DNA of 64,000 nt from Pseudarthrobacter enclensis (GCF_030811655.1 NZ_JAUSRE010000011.1:62001-126000); one strand, 5' to 3'; positions 8,251 to 18,064 are shown, counted from the first letter of the stretch. Notes: generated by a model not told the origin, from the letters alone. Program-made: numbers and translations.

Positions 8251-9366
8251 CTACAGCTGCAGCGTCGCCGGCCGCTCCAGGCCGTTCACGGTGGTCACTG
8301 GCCAGCGCGGGTCCACGGTGAGGACGCGAAGTCCGGACTCCGTGAGCTGGACCGTGTCCTCGATCTTGACGTTGGGACCGGACGGGTTCCAGGTGAAGGC
8401 CTGGTCCAGCACCACCGTATCGGTGGCATCCGCCGTCACACGGGGGTCCCGGCCGGCGTATCCGGCCGGACCGCCCTGATGGTGCTGCTCCCACTGGTCC
8501 GCGCCGAAACCGTGCCGCACGTAGGCGGCCTGAATTTCGGCGAAAATCCGGTCCAGGCGCGCGCCGGGAACGGTGGCTTCGAAAATGTCCGCTTCCACTG
8601 CTGCGATGCGGGCTTCGGCGTCGTGCTCTTCTGCGGTGCCGGCGTCGAACCTGATCCAGCGGGTGATGTTCGCAATCAACCCGTCCCGGCGGGCGCACAC
8701 CACGGCCATGGCACGCCGCCCCAGGGCTGCGTGGGTTGCCAGCGGGTGCCGGAAGGTGCTGCGGGAGCTGCCGTTGCACAGGAGGACCAGCGGTTCCGCG
8801 CCGGCGGCCACCACCCGTGCGGCGAGCGCCGAGACCAGTCCGAATTCGGTGGTCTCCGGCCGTGCGGTTGAGAGGACGTCCGTCATGATGCCGGCCAGTT
8901 CGGCGCTGAGCCGTGAGTAGCGGGCGCTCTCGGCCGGGAGGAGCTGACGGCGGGCGCGCCGCAGCTGCGCGGCGACGTCCGCTTCCGCCAGCGGCGGCCG
9001 GGAGGCGCTTCCGACGGCGGCAGCGGCCTGGTGCAGGTTGCCGTACCAGGGCACGGTGTGCAGGGTGACCCCGGACGGCAGTTCCTCCGCGGCGATGCGG
9101 CTTGCTTCGTTGCTGAACGTCACCAGGTGGTCACCTCCGCGGTCCACCAGCAGGGCTGCGATGGGGTCGCCGGCCAGGCTGACGTGGACGCGGCTGCCGT
9201 CCAGGTACCAGGCCAGGGCGGTGGGGGTGGTAAGGAGCAGGGAGTCGTGCCCTTCGGCGTCCAGGATGTCCAGGATGCGCCGGCGCTTGATGGCACGGTC
9301 CGCCGCTGACCCCGGCGCCACCCGTGCCCCGCGCTGCGGAACTGCTGTGTTCGTTGCCTGCGTCAT
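8251..9366 (-). CDS. M24 (creatinase/aminopeptidase P)-fold protein lacking the canonical metal ligands
   Basis: The protein has 371 residues with an N-terminal creatinase-like domain (about 25-135) and a C-terminal pita-bread domain (140-371). Metallopeptidases of family M24 have two Asp ligands in a D-x(10)-D arrangement and a HxxGH motif. Here the corresponding segment reads DGLIANITRW (228-237) without the second Asp, and the His motif reads HHQGGPAGY (295-303). One late Glu (E336) is kept. It may therefore be a metal-free hydrolase like creatinase, or a binding protein. It overlaps the upstream Gfo/Idh-DUF6807 gene by ATGA, so it is the last gene of the esterase operon. Its role in sugar use is unknown. 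Confidence 0.75.
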   Translation of the reverse strand: MTQATNTAVPQRGARVAPGSAADRAIKRRRILDILDAEGHDSLLLTTPTALAWYLDGSRVHVSLAGDPIAALLVDRGGDHLVTFSNEASRIAAEELPSGVTLHTVPWYGNLHQAAAAVGSASRPPLAEADVAAQLRRARRQLLPAESARYSRLSAELAGIMTDVLSTARPETTEFGLVSALAARVVAAGAEPLVLLCNGSSRSTFRHPLATHAALGRRAMAVVCARRDGLIANITRWIRFDAGTAEEHDAEARIAAVEADIFEATVPGARLDRIFAEIQAAYVRHGFGADQWEQHHQGGPAGYAGRDPRVTADATDTVVLDQAFTWNPSGPNVKIEDTVQLTESGLRVLTVDPRWPVTTVNGLERPATLQL

Positions 9367-11405
9367 GACGGGTCCCCCTGCTGGTTGATCAAACGTTCAA
9401 TGTCTGCGGTGGCCAGGATTCCGTCGGCCACGAAAACGGTCACCTGCCGTCGGACCGGGCTGCCCGGTTCGGCGGTGACGGGGCTGTCCCACGCCAGCGA
9501 CTGGCCCACCCCGGGGTAGCCTTCAGCGCGGACAAACCACGGGTCGGTGCAGCGTTCCGGGGCGACAAACGCCAGCGTGGCCGGGCCGCCGTCGAACGTT
9601 CCGGACCAAGCCAGCCAGGGCGTGACGCTGCCGTGGATCTCCGCCTCGCCGGCACCGGAGGCCGTCCAGACGGCGGCGTCCCTGCACTCGGGCAGGCGCC
9701 AGAAGAAACCGCCGTAACCGCCCTCATAGCGGCCATTGGACCCCGGGCTGCCCAGGCTGACCGGCTTGCTGCCGACGGGGGACAGCGCGAAGTCGAGGGA
9801 CAGCCGCCAGATGGAAGGCGCGACGCCGGACCACTTCCAGGTGCGGTCCTCCACGAGGATCGGGGTGCCGTCGGGGCCGTTCCAGGCCAGCGTCTCCTGA
9901 AGCCGGCCCTCCTGACCGCTGCCGGCGCGGGTCAGGTGTGAAGCCGTGACGGTGATGCTGCCGTGGTCCGGGCGCCAGACGTATTCCCCGGCCTCGCGGG
10001 TGTAGGTGCGGCCGCCCCAGAAGTTGACGCCGCCCACGTCCTGCAGCGCCACTCCGGCGCCCAGGTGCCACACGTGGTCCAGCGGCATGTGGTCCGTTAC
10101 CGCCACTCCGCTCAAGGTCCGGACGGGATGCAGGTAGGGGCGCGGCGAGGAGACAGCGCGGACATGGCTGCCGTCCTGGTAGTCCGCCACGGGGTGGCCA
10201 CCCACGGTGAGGGTGCGGACGGCGGGGAGGGGCCGGGCCCAGGGGACGCCCAGTTCGACGAAGGTTCCCTGCGCCTTGACCGCCCGTTCCAGCAGGTTGG
10301 TAATGTCCCTGACCACGGGGTGCGCGGCGGCATCGCCCCCGCCTTCCCAGGAGACGAACTCCGGGCTGATACGGGCGGGTGCGGGCGAGGTGCGGATGGC
10401 TTCGAGGACCCCGGTGAACGCGCCGGTATCCTCCAGCGCGCACAGCAGCGGAGCCCCGGTGGCGCGGGCGTCGAGCAGGTTCTCCAGCAGGTCGGTCCGG
10501 CCGTAGGCTTCCCGGCGCTCGCCGTCGGGGGTGGTGATGAGCACTTCGTCCTGTGTGTAAAAGAGGGTGATGTCGCCCAGGGTTCCGTGCACGGTGACGG
10601 TGGGGTCAAGCTGTTCGGGGGCGCAGAGCGTGAGGGCGCACAGCAGGGTGCCTCCGTTGGCCGTGCGCACCCGGAGGACCGAGGTGTCGTCGCTTTCGGT
10701 GTCGTGCGCCCGGTACAGGTCCGTTTCCACCGAGGCCACGTCGGTGCGGGTGTGTGCGCCTGCCAGGAACAAGCCGGTGGCCACGGCGTGCGCCAGCGCG
10801 TTGGTGGCCACGCCGTCTACCACGTCGGTGCCGTCCAGCCTGCGCTTGCCCGCCCAGCGTGAACGCTTGAAGTAGGCCTTGGTGCGCAGCCACTGGCCGG
10901 TGGCACTGATGCCCAGGACGGTGCCGATGTCCCCGGCGGCCACCATCTCCCTGATGGCGGGCAGGGCATGGGAGCCCAGGCTCTGGAAACCAACCTGCAC
11001 CAGGCGCCCGTTCTCCCGGGCAACGGCCAGGACCTGCTCGAACTGGGCCATGGACGCAACCGGCGGCTTCTCGACGTAGACGTCCATCCCGGCCTGCAGC
11101 GCGGCGATGGCCAGCGGGGCGTGGGTCTGGATGGGCGTGGCAAGAATAACGACGTCGGCACCCGGCCTGGCGGCCAGCAGCCCGTCCAGATCGGCGAACA
11201 CAGCGACCGACCCGGCCAGGGTGCCCGGGCTTGGCGGGTTGGGATCGGCCACTGCCACCAGTTCCACGGCGCCTGCCTTTTCCAGCCGGGCCAGGTTGGC
11301 GAGGTGGCGCTCGCCAAAGCCGTGCACGCCCACCAGGGCAATCCGCGGGATGGCTCTGGAAGCGGCCTGCTGGTACGGGGATTCCGGAAGGTGCTGGGTG
11401 GTCAC
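9363..11405 (-). CDS. Gfo/Idh/MocA oxidoreductase fused to a DUF6807 (PmoA-like) domain
   Basis: The protein has 680 residues. Residues 1-385 are a Gfo/Idh oxidoreductase with the Rossmann motif VGVHGFGERH (25-34) and the EKPPVAS signature. Residues from about 390 to 680 match the DUF6807 family, with HMPLDHVWHLGAGV, NFWGGRTY and GGYGGFFWRL. I chose the GTG at 11,405 because AAGGA lies five bases upstream; the frame is open farther upstream but overlaps the esterase. The first domain is close kin to the stand-alone protein at 18,061-19,266. DUF6807 proteins often sit beside Gfo/Idh genes in carbohydrate loci, but their reaction is not established. The substrate is unknown. Confidence 0.82.
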   Translation of the reverse strand: MTTQHLPESPYQQAASRAIPRIALVGVHGFGERHLANLARLEKAGAVELVAVADPNPPSPGTLAGSVAVFADLDGLLAARPGADVVILATPIQTHAPLAIAALQAGMDVYVEKPPVASMAQFEQVLAVARENGRLVQVGFQSLGSHALPAIREMVAAGDIGTVLGISATGQWLRTKAYFKRSRWAGKRRLDGTDVVDGVATNALAHAVATGLFLAGAHTRTDVASVETDLYRAHDTESDDTSVLRVRTANGGTLLCALTLCAPEQLDPTVTVHGTLGDITLFYTQDEVLITTPDGERREAYGRTDLLENLLDARATGAPLLCALEDTGAFTGVLEAIRTSPAPARISPEFVSWEGGGDAAAHPVVRDITNLLERAVKAQGTFVELGVPWARPLPAVRTLTVGGHPVADYQDGSHVRAVSSPRPYLHPVRTLSGVAVTDHMPLDHVWHLGAGVALQDVGGVNFWGGRTYTREAGEYVWRPDHGSITVTASHLTRAGSGQEGRLQETLAWNGPDGTPILVEDRTWKWSGVAPSIWRLSLDFALSPVGSKPVSLGSPGSNGRYEGGYGGFFWRLPECRDAAVWTASGAGEAEIHGSVTPWLAWSGTFDGGPATLAFVAPERCTDPWFVRAEGYPGVGQSLAWDSPVTAEPGSPVRRQVTVFVADGILATADIERLINQQGDPS

Positions 11406-11439
11406 ATGGGTCCTTGGGAGCTGTTGGAAGGGGTGGTCA

Positions 11440-12558
11440 TCAGGCCAGTGTCCTGGCGAGGAATTCGATGGCTTCGTCCTGCATGGCCGCAGTGAAGACG
11501 TGGCCGCCGGGCCAGAAGCTGCCGGTGTACGTGTCCGTGCCGCGGTGCAGGGACTCCAGTAACCGGTGCGCGCCACGCATCCCGTCCTCCGGAAACAGTT
11601 CATCCGCCAGGGCATACTGCACCAGGAACCGCGCGGCTTCCGCCCGCAGGGTCAGCTCGGGCCAGTCGCCCAGTTTCCATAGCCCGGGCGTCTGCAGCAG
11701 CCAGGAGTGGGCGTCAAGGTAGGCGGGGAAGAGGGAGTCGAAGGTGGTCATCATGCAGGTCACCACTGAGGCCCGGATGCGGGGGCTCAGGGCGGCCAGG
11801 GCCAGGGAACGGCCGCCGCCGCCGGAGAAGCCGATGCAGCCCAGGTTCTCCTGGTCCACCCCGGGGAGGGCGGCCAGGATGTCCAGGGCGGCCAGGTCGT
11901 CGTGGGCCACCATCCCTGCCAGGCTGGTGCCCAGCAGGCCGGCCGCCTTGGCGACGGTATCTTCGTGGAAGCCCGCCGAGGCGTTGTATTGCTCGGCTTC
12001 GGAAGGTACGACGCCGTCCTCCCGCCACTGCGCCTGCCTCGCCTCTGCAGCGGAAGCGGTGCGCCACGGGGGAGTTGAGAGGTCGAATTTCCGGCTTCCC
12101 CAGGCGAAGGTGTCATGGGCCAGGACGGCAAAGCCGCGGCGTGCGATGTCCGTGGCCAGGGCGTGTCCATCGTAGAGGGCGGCGCGCGCGGCCGCCGCGG
12201 ACGGGTGGTTGTCCGGCAGCGCCACCAGGCGGTCTGCTCCGCCGAACTTGTTGCCGCCGTGGCAGTGCAACGCCAACACCCCGGGCAGGGGCCCGGAACT
12301 TCCGGCCGGCCGTACCAGCCAGCCCGTAGTCCGTGGGCCGAAGCCCAACTGCCAGCTGAGCTGTGAGGTGGTGGCGCCGTCGTACGTTTCCTCCCACTGC
12401 ACCGTGACGTGGGGAGGCGCGGAGGCGCCGGGAACGCCGAGGGCATCGGAAAGCTCCTGGGCCGGGTGCGTGGCGGCGCGTTGGCGCGGATGTTCCCGGA
12501 CGTAGGCGGGCCAGTCTTCGTAGCCTCCGATGGCGCTGGGCCGTGCTGCCGGGACCAT
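11440..12558 (-). CDS. Alpha/beta-hydrolase, acetyl-esterase or dienelactone-hydrolase type
   Basis: This 372-residue alpha/beta hydrolase has nucleophile elbow GFSGGGG (S245), an Asp candidate in YALADELFPEDG and a catalytic His candidate in PGGHVFTA near the C-terminus. The start at 12,558 is supported by GGGAGG; an upstream in-frame ATG would overlap the LacI operator. It is first in a three-gene operon with the Gfo/Idh-DUF6807 fusion and the M24-fold protein. In a locus for acetylated plant polysaccharide, removal of acetyl esters is the most likely job. No signal peptide is seen, so it acts in the cytoplasm on imported oligosaccharides. Confidence 0.75.
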   Translation of the reverse strand: MVPAARPSAIGGYEDWPAYVREHPRQRAATHPAQELSDALGVPGASAPPHVTVQWEETYDGATTSQLSWQLGFGPRTTGWLVRPAGSSGPLPGVLALHCHGGNKFGGADRLVALPDNHPSAAAARAALYDGHALATDIARRGFAVLAHDTFAWGSRKFDLSTPPWRTASAAEARQAQWREDGVVPSEAEQYNASAGFHEDTVAKAAGLLGTSLAGMVAHDDLAALDILAALPGVDQENLGCIGFSGGGGRSLALAALSPRIRASVVTCMMTTFDSLFPAYLDAHSWLLQTPGLWKLGDWPELTLRAEAARFLVQYALADELFPEDGMRGAHRLLESLHRGTDTYTGSFWPGGHVFTAAMQDEAIEFLARTLA

Positions 12559-12593
12559 CGACGGCCTCCCTTCACGAGGCCTGCCGGTCTCCA

Positions 12594-12638
12594 GAAAACG
12601 GTTTCTCACAGATTAACAAAGCTCCCCGCAGGCGTCAA
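12594..12638 (-). promoter_or_regulatory. Promoter and LacI operator of the esterase operon
   Basis: On the minus strand TTGACG (12,633-12,638), a 17-base spacer and TAATCT (12,610-12,615) form a strong promoter. GAAAACGGTTTC (plus-strand reading, 12,594-12,605) lies at the expected transcription start and matches the operators at 2065, 2135 and 2212. Confidence 0.75.
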
Positions 12639-12658
12639 CGAGGCGCTTCCCCTGACCC

Positions 12659-14683
12659 TCACCGCGCTCCTTCGTGAGTTTCCGCCACCACCGCAACGCC
12701 GCCTGCAGGGACGGACCCGGGGAACGGCGCACCGGTCAGCAGGTCGGTACCCGTGGCGGATACCGGGGCGTCAGCGCGTGTGTGGTTGATGGCGAACAGG
12801 AAGTTTTGACCGTTGGGCGAATGCCGGCGGACCAATTCCACGCCGGGACCGGCGGCCGCAGCGGGGGAAACTCCGGACTCGGCAAGCAACTTGTCCAGGA
12901 GGGCATCAATCCCCTCGGGGTGTGGGAACGTGGCGAGGTACCAGGCCGTGCCCGAACCCACAGCCCGGCGGGTCAGGGATGGGACCCCCACCAGGGGGTA
13001 TTCGGTGAAGGTCTGCACCGCTTCGGCGCGTTTGAGGTGGACGTGCTCGCTCCAAACCGACGCCTCGGTGCCGTCGCTGAGCTTGAGCCGGGACCCGCTG
13101 AGCAGGGGGTGGAACTCCTCCACCCGGATACCCAGGAGCTCACGGAACGCCCCGGGGTAGCCGCCCAGCCGCACGTGGTCCTGCAGGTCCACGATCCCGC
13201 TGAAGTAACTCACCAGCACCGTGGCGCCGGCATGGGCAGCGGCGGCAATGGTGGCCGCATTCTCATCCGATACGGCGTACAGGGTGCACACCAGCACAAG
13301 GTCATACCCCTCCAACGGGCCGGACGGATGCACCATGTCCACCGAAATCCCTCGGAGGAACAACGCGCGGTGGAAGGCCCGCAGCACGTCCAGGTACTTG
13401 ACGTCGATGCTGGGCTTGGAATCGATTTCGCTGGCCCACCAGGCCTCGTAGTCAAAGACAATGGCTGCACGGGACCGTACCCGGGATCCCCGCACGGGCT
13501 CCAGCCGTTTCAGCGCGGCGCCGAGGTCCACCACCTCCCGCCACACGCGGGTGTCCCGTCCGCCGTGGGGGACCATTGCGGAGTGGAACTTTTCCGAACC
13601 GGCGAAGCTCTGGCGCCACTGGAAAAACATCACGGCGTCCGCCCCGCGGGCCACGTGCGCCAGCGAGTTCCGCAGCATCTCCCCGGGCATCTTGGGCTGG
13701 TTGCGGGGCTGCCAGTTCACGGCCGACGTCGAATGTTCCATCAGGATCCATGGGTCACCGCCCGCAATGCCGCGGGTGAGGTCCGCGCTGAACGCGAGTT
13801 CGATGTGCCGTTCCGGGTCCGCCGCCACCAGGTAGTGGTCATTGGCGATGACGTCCAGGTCTTTGCTCCAGTCGAAGTAGTCCATGGATTTGGTGGCGCT
13901 GGAGGCCATCAGGTTGGTGGTGCAGGGAATGTCCGGCGTCACCTCGCGCAGGACGGCCACGAGCTCCCGGTAGTAATCCATCAGCGCCCAGGAATTGAAC
14001 CGCTGGAAGTCCAGCTGCTGGCCAGGGTTCAGCGTGGAGGGCGCGGCCGCGGGTGGCAGGATTTCGTCGAAGGAGCTGTAATTCTGCGACCAGAACGCCG
14101 TGCCCCAGGAGGCGTTGAGCGCCTCAATGCTCCCGTACCGGCGCTGCAGCCACACCCGGAAGGCGGCGGCGTCCTCCTCCCCGTAGAACTCCGAGACGTG
14201 GCAGCCCAGCTCGTTGTCCACGTGCCACAGTGCCAGGGCCCGGTGGCCCTTGTACCGTTCGGCGAGCATGCGGGTGATGCCGGCGGCGTAGCGGCGGTAG
14301 ATGGCCGACGACGGCGTATAGTGCCGCCGCGAGCCCGGTCCCAGCACCGTCCCGTCGGCCGTGACCGGCAGGATCTCCGGATGCTTGCGGACCAGCCATG
14401 CCGGGGGAGCGGCCGTGGCGGTGGCCAGGGCCACCTTCACCCCGATCCCGGCGAGGTTGTCCATGACCTCGTCCAGCCAGCCGAAGTCGTAGTGCCCTTC
14501 AGCCGGTTCCAGGAGGGCCCAGGAGAAGATACCCACGCTGAGGAAGTTCACCCCGGCTTCCTGCATGAGATCCAGGTCCTCCAGCCGGACATTGACCGGC
14601 CACTGCTCGGGGTTGTAATCGCCACCAAAGGCGATGCCCTCCACCTTGCTCCAAACACTCGGCGGGCGGTTGGTTTCCTGCAT
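12659..14683 (-). CDS. GH42 beta-galactosidase
   Basis: The protein has 674 residues, the normal size for family GH42. The N-terminal barrel starts GIAFGGDYNPEQWP, the acid/base Glu is E158 in ALWHVDNELG, and the nucleophile is E316 in WILMEHSTSAVNWQ; trimerisation and beta domains follow. The ATG at 14,683 has GAGGAG upstream; a GTG at 14,728 is in frame but has no ribosome-binding site. No signal peptide is seen, so it hydrolyses imported galactosides in the cytoplasm, plausibly galactan or arabinogalactan side chains. It is last in the operon headed by the ABC importer and follows the GH78 gene by 63 bases. Confidence 0.9.
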   Translation of the reverse strand: MQETNRPPSVWSKVEGIAFGGDYNPEQWPVNVRLEDLDLMQEAGVNFLSVGIFSWALLEPAEGHYDFGWLDEVMDNLAGIGVKVALATATAAPPAWLVRKHPEILPVTADGTVLGPGSRRHYTPSSAIYRRYAAGITRMLAERYKGHRALALWHVDNELGCHVSEFYGEEDAAAFRVWLQRRYGSIEALNASWGTAFWSQNYSSFDEILPPAAAPSTLNPGQQLDFQRFNSWALMDYYRELVAVLREVTPDIPCTTNLMASSATKSMDYFDWSKDLDVIANDHYLVAADPERHIELAFSADLTRGIAGGDPWILMEHSTSAVNWQPRNQPKMPGEMLRNSLAHVARGADAVMFFQWRQSFAGSEKFHSAMVPHGGRDTRVWREVVDLGAALKRLEPVRGSRVRSRAAIVFDYEAWWASEIDSKPSIDVKYLDVLRAFHRALFLRGISVDMVHPSGPLEGYDLVLVCTLYAVSDENAATIAAAAHAGATVLVSYFSGIVDLQDHVRLGGYPGAFRELLGIRVEEFHPLLSGSRLKLSDGTEASVWSEHVHLKRAEAVQTFTEYPLVGVPSLTRRAVGSGTAWYLATFPHPEGIDALLDKLLAESGVSPAAAAGPGVELVRRHSPNGQNFLFAINHTRADAPVSATGTDLLTGAPFPGSVPAGGVAVVAETHEGAR

Positions 14684-14746
14684 CTCCGGGCTCCTCTGGT
14701 CTCTGTCTGTTTCCGGCCGTGCCTTCACTTGCGGCAGCAGGTCCTT

Positions 14747-17700
14747 CTACGCGGGTGTGAAGGTCCACGTTCCGGTGTGCACCCGGAAGTCGCGGGGCCC
14801 CCGGTGCTTCCCATTGTCACCAGCGGGAGGGGAAGTGGCTACGGCGGCATCTGTGCCCGGGGTCCTCACCACGTAACTGCCCGGGGGCAGCCGGACCGTG
14901 GCCGTGACTCCCGGAGGAATGGTGCACTCCAGCTCCACCCGTTGGCCACGCCGCCGCCAGCGGGCCTGCACGTACCCGTTGCCCACGGGGACACTGCCGC
15001 CCGCGTGCTCCAGCCGGCACAGCGGCGGTTCGACCAAGACCTCGTTGCCGCCCGGCGCGGTGTACCGGACGCCCAGGAGGTGCTCCAGGATCTCTTTGAT
15101 GACGGACGCGGACCACGCATGGGACTGGCTGTAGTCCGTTCCCTCCTCCAGGTCCCAGGCCTCCCACGTGAACGTGGCGCCGCGGTCCAGGAGCCGCGCC
15201 CATCCGGGCTGCTCCTTGTTGGTGAGGAGGTCCAGGACCGCGTCCGTCATCCCCTGGTGCAACAGCGCGCGGACCAGCCGGTGCACGGTCATTGGTCCCT
15301 GCCGCATGCCCATTGCGGCCATCCGGGCCGCATCCGCCGCAGCGTACTCCGGGCCGGTGATGCCCAGGGACAGCGGGAAGGAGGTGGCATGCTGGGAAGC
15401 GTGGGAGCTGGGCGTCCCGTCGGCGTGGAGCCCGTCCACCATGACCCCGCCCACCCGCAGCCGTGCGCGGACCGCCTCCGCCAGGGTGCGGGCCGCCGCG
15501 GAATAGTGGACCGCCCCTTCCCCGTCCCCTGCCGCGCTGCAGAGCCGGGCCGTGGACACAAGGGCCGAGTAAGCCTGGGCGTTGACGGTGGTTTTCGCTG
15601 CGCAGCCCATGTCGTAGCTGAACCGGCCGGGCGCGGGCCAGTCAACGATCCCGTGCAGGTAGGGCCCCGAGCCGCCGCCCAGTGTGGTGACCAGTCCCGC
15701 CGTCGGGCCTTCCGCCGGAATGTGCCGCAGGGCATAGTCCGCAGTGTCGCGAAGGTGGGGGAGCAGGTCCTGCACCAAGCCAAGGTCGCCCGTGCGCAGG
15801 TGGTATTCCTCCGCCCACTCGGGCAGCATGAGGGAAAAATCGGGGATGTCCCGCTTACCGTCCCCGTTGGGATAGACGGCGTTGTAGCGCCCCTTCTCTT
15901 CGGCGGACGTCCAGTAGCGGCGGGCGGACCAGGCGAACTCCCGGAGCGCCTGTGCCGTATAGGCATGCTCACCGAAAAGCGCCATGGTGGCGTAGGAAAT
16001 GTTCGCGGCGTCGGCCAGGAACTGGCCCTTTTCCCGGGTGGGCGTGTCCACAAACTGCTCCTGCACGCCGTAGAGCGCAGAATCGCGGAGCAGCCGGAAC
16101 ACCGCGTCCAGGACGGGGTCCGAACTGCTGAAACTCCCCTCGGCGGGGTGTCCGGCATGGACAGTGCGGGCGCCAACGCGGGACACCTCTGCCGCTTCGA
16201 CTCCGGGCAGCTCCAGGTAGCGGAAGCCCAGGTGCACTGAGGCCCGGTACTGCTGGGGCCCGGACGCCTGGGTGTAGGGGAAGGACATGTCCGTGTTCTG
16301 GCTGGCGGTCTTTCCGGCGTCCACCCTGCCATCGGGGCTGAGCACGTACCCGGCCCGCATCATCACGGTCCGCCCTGGCATGCCGTCCAGGAAATCCACT
16401 TCCGGCCGCGCCGGAAGGACCTGGCCAAAGTCGGCCACAAGGGTGCCGTCACCGGCGGTGAGGAACTGCGCCGGGGGCACGAATTCCCCGGCCAGGAAGG
16501 TCCTGCGGGGGTGCAGTCCGGGAAAGTCCGACGACGGATGGGCGCCGGAGCTGACCGCGGCCGGAAGGTCCCGGGCGGCTGCGAGGGATGCGGCGGCAGC
16601 GCCGTCCAGGTGCTCCACCGGGTCACCCTCATCGTTCCGGTAGCCCGACTGCCGGTAGGGCGCTTCCACAGCGGACCAACCCGGCCCGGACGTGAGGACG
16701 TCGCGTCGGCCGTCGTCGTAATCCACCGTGAGCCGGACCAGGAGGCCTGGGACGCCGGCCGCGCGGCCCTGGCCGGGACCGTACCAGTGCAACAGCGCGG
16801 TGACCGGCACGGGCGTGTCCGCAGGGTGCCCGCGGAGCGCATCGGTGATATCCGCGGCGTCGTAATACCCCTCGCCCGGATAGCCGAAGGAGGTGGTGCT
16901 GAGACAGTGCCTTCCAGCCACCGAAAGCTGGGCGTGGTGGTGGGCGGCCGCGTAGAGGCGGGCCCGCCGGACCGTCCCGGTGAGCTGGAGGGTGGTCCGG
17001 AACAGGGTCCACTCGTCGGGTTGGCGGTGTTCGGTCGTCGGGGACCACTGCGTCAGGCAGGCCGCCGCTTCCCCGTGCGCATCGAAGCGGTGGTCCAGCA
17101 GCACGGTCCCCGCCCTGCCGGCGGCAGCGTCGGTGATGCGCAGCCAGGCGTATTCAGCCTGGCTGCGCGGGCCCTGGTGCAGCGCGGGCCTGCCTTCTGC
17201 CGTGCCGCCGGGCGCTTCAACGGCGAGCAGGTCCGCTCCGTCCACGTGGACGCGGATGGTCCGGCCGTCATCTGTGACGGTGATGTCGCGCCAGGTCCCG
17301 GACGGTTGTTCCCCCGCCTGGGCCGACGCCAGGACTTCGGTGTCCGGCACTGTGGGGGAGGGGATCTCCCATTTCGGTGCGCGGCGGAGCACCACATCTC
17401 CATCGGCGCCCAGTTCCAGCAGCAGGCCGGTTCCGGCGCCGCTGCTGCGCAGGAGCAGGCCGGCGCGGCCCATCACGGGACGAACCCGGGCCTCCATGCG
17501 GTACCTGTGGAGTGCGGGGCAGGGAAGGGGCAGGAAGGGCGACGCCGCCACGCGGAGAGCGTTGTTGAGGATCCCGAGGGGAGCGCGTCCGCCCGGCGGA
17601 CGGCCGATCCAGTCTGCCTCCCAGGAGCTGTGCCCGAGTCCGGTGCTGAACTGCTGCAGGGCTGACCAGCCACCAAAGACACCGGCTGCGTCACGGACGC

Positions 17701-18064
17701 GGACACGCCACGCGTAGTCCGCGTCGTCGTCGAGCGCCGGGCCGCCGCGGGAGACACCGCGCTGGGTGTTCCCGGCCACCGGCCCGGAAGTCCACAGAAC
17801 GGAACCCCCGGCGTCCCGGACCTCCAGCTCGTAACCGGTCTGCCGGGCAAGGGCGGGATCGCCGCCGTCGTCCAGGTTCAGTTCCCAGCTGAAGGCAGGC
17901 GAGGGAGCAGCCGTCAGGCAGGAAGCGACGCCGTCGGTCAGGAGGTTGACGGCGTAAAGCCCGCCGGCGCCGCCGGCCAGGGCTGCGGTGTCCGGGGCGG
18001 CTGTCTCCTGCAGCCCCGTTTCTCGAAGCCCTGGGTCCCGGCGTTCCGTGTCATCGAGGCTCAT
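14747..18064 (-). CDS. GH78 alpha-L-rhamnosidase with an internal LamG-like insertion
   Basis: The protein has 1105 residues. It has an N-terminal fibronectin-like Bac_rhamnosid_N region, a jelly-roll segment, a central beta domain and an (alpha/alpha)6 catalytic domain. The GH78 active-site set is complete: D673, E678 and D685 in DTPTREKGQFLADA, E968 in TFTWEAWD and H982 in SHAWSA. Residues about 185-330 form an extra beta-rich segment resembling concanavalin/LamG or DUF1080 domains (RYRMEARVRPVMGRAGLLLR), which ordinary GH78 proteins lack. There is no signal peptide. It removes terminal alpha-L-rhamnose from imported oligosaccharides for the rhamnose operon at 25,532. The ATG overlaps the upstream stop in an ATGA. 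Confidence 0.9.
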   Translation of the reverse strand: MSLDDTERRDPGLRETGLQETAAPDTAALAGGAGGLYAVNLLTDGVASCLTAAPSPAFSWELNLDDGGDPALARQTGYELEVRDAGGSVLWTSGPVAGNTQRGVSRGGPALDDDADYAWRVRVRDAAGVFGGWSALQQFSTGLGHSSWEADWIGRPPGGRAPLGILNNALRVAASPFLPLPCPALHRYRMEARVRPVMGRAGLLLRSSGAGTGLLLELGADGDVVLRRAPKWEIPSPTVPDTEVLASAQAGEQPSGTWRDITVTDDGRTIRVHVDGADLLAVEAPGGTAEGRPALHQGPRSQAEYAWLRITDAAAGRAGTVLLDHRFDAHGEAAACLTQWSPTTEHRQPDEWTLFRTTLQLTGTVRRARLYAAAHHHAQLSVAGRHCLSTTSFGYPGEGYYDAADITDALRGHPADTPVPVTALLHWYGPGQGRAAGVPGLLVRLTVDYDDGRRDVLTSGPGWSAVEAPYRQSGYRNDEGDPVEHLDGAAAASLAAARDLPAAVSSGAHPSSDFPGLHPRRTFLAGEFVPPAQFLTAGDGTLVADFGQVLPARPEVDFLDGMPGRTVMMRAGYVLSPDGRVDAGKTASQNTDMSFPYTQASGPQQYRASVHLGFRYLELPGVEAAEVSRVGARTVHAGHPAEGSFSSSDPVLDAVFRLLRDSALYGVQEQFVDTPTREKGQFLADAANISYATMALFGEHAYTAQALREFAWSARRYWTSAEEKGRYNAVYPNGDGKRDIPDFSLMLPEWAEEYHLRTGDLGLVQDLLPHLRDTADYALRHIPAEGPTAGLVTTLGGGSGPYLHGIVDWPAPGRFSYDMGCAAKTTVNAQAYSALVSTARLCSAAGDGEGAVHYSAAARTLAEAVRARLRVGGVMVDGLHADGTPSSHASQHATSFPLSLGITGPEYAAADAARMAAMGMRQGPMTVHRLVRALLHQGMTDAVLDLLTNKEQPGWARLLDRGATFTWEAWDLEEGTDYSQSHAWSASVIKEILEHLLGVRYTAPGGNEVLVEPPLCRLEHAGGSVPVGNGYVQARWRRRGQRVELECTIPPGVTATVRLPPGSYVVRTPGTDAAVATSPPAGDNGKHRGPRDFRVHTGTWTFTPA

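Noticed and set aside
12674..16240. Very long open frame on the plus strand across the GH42 and GH78 genes
   Set aside because: It is the antisense of two clear glycosidase genes; its translation is Arg/Gly/His/Pro-rich with no family pattern, a product of third-position GC bias.
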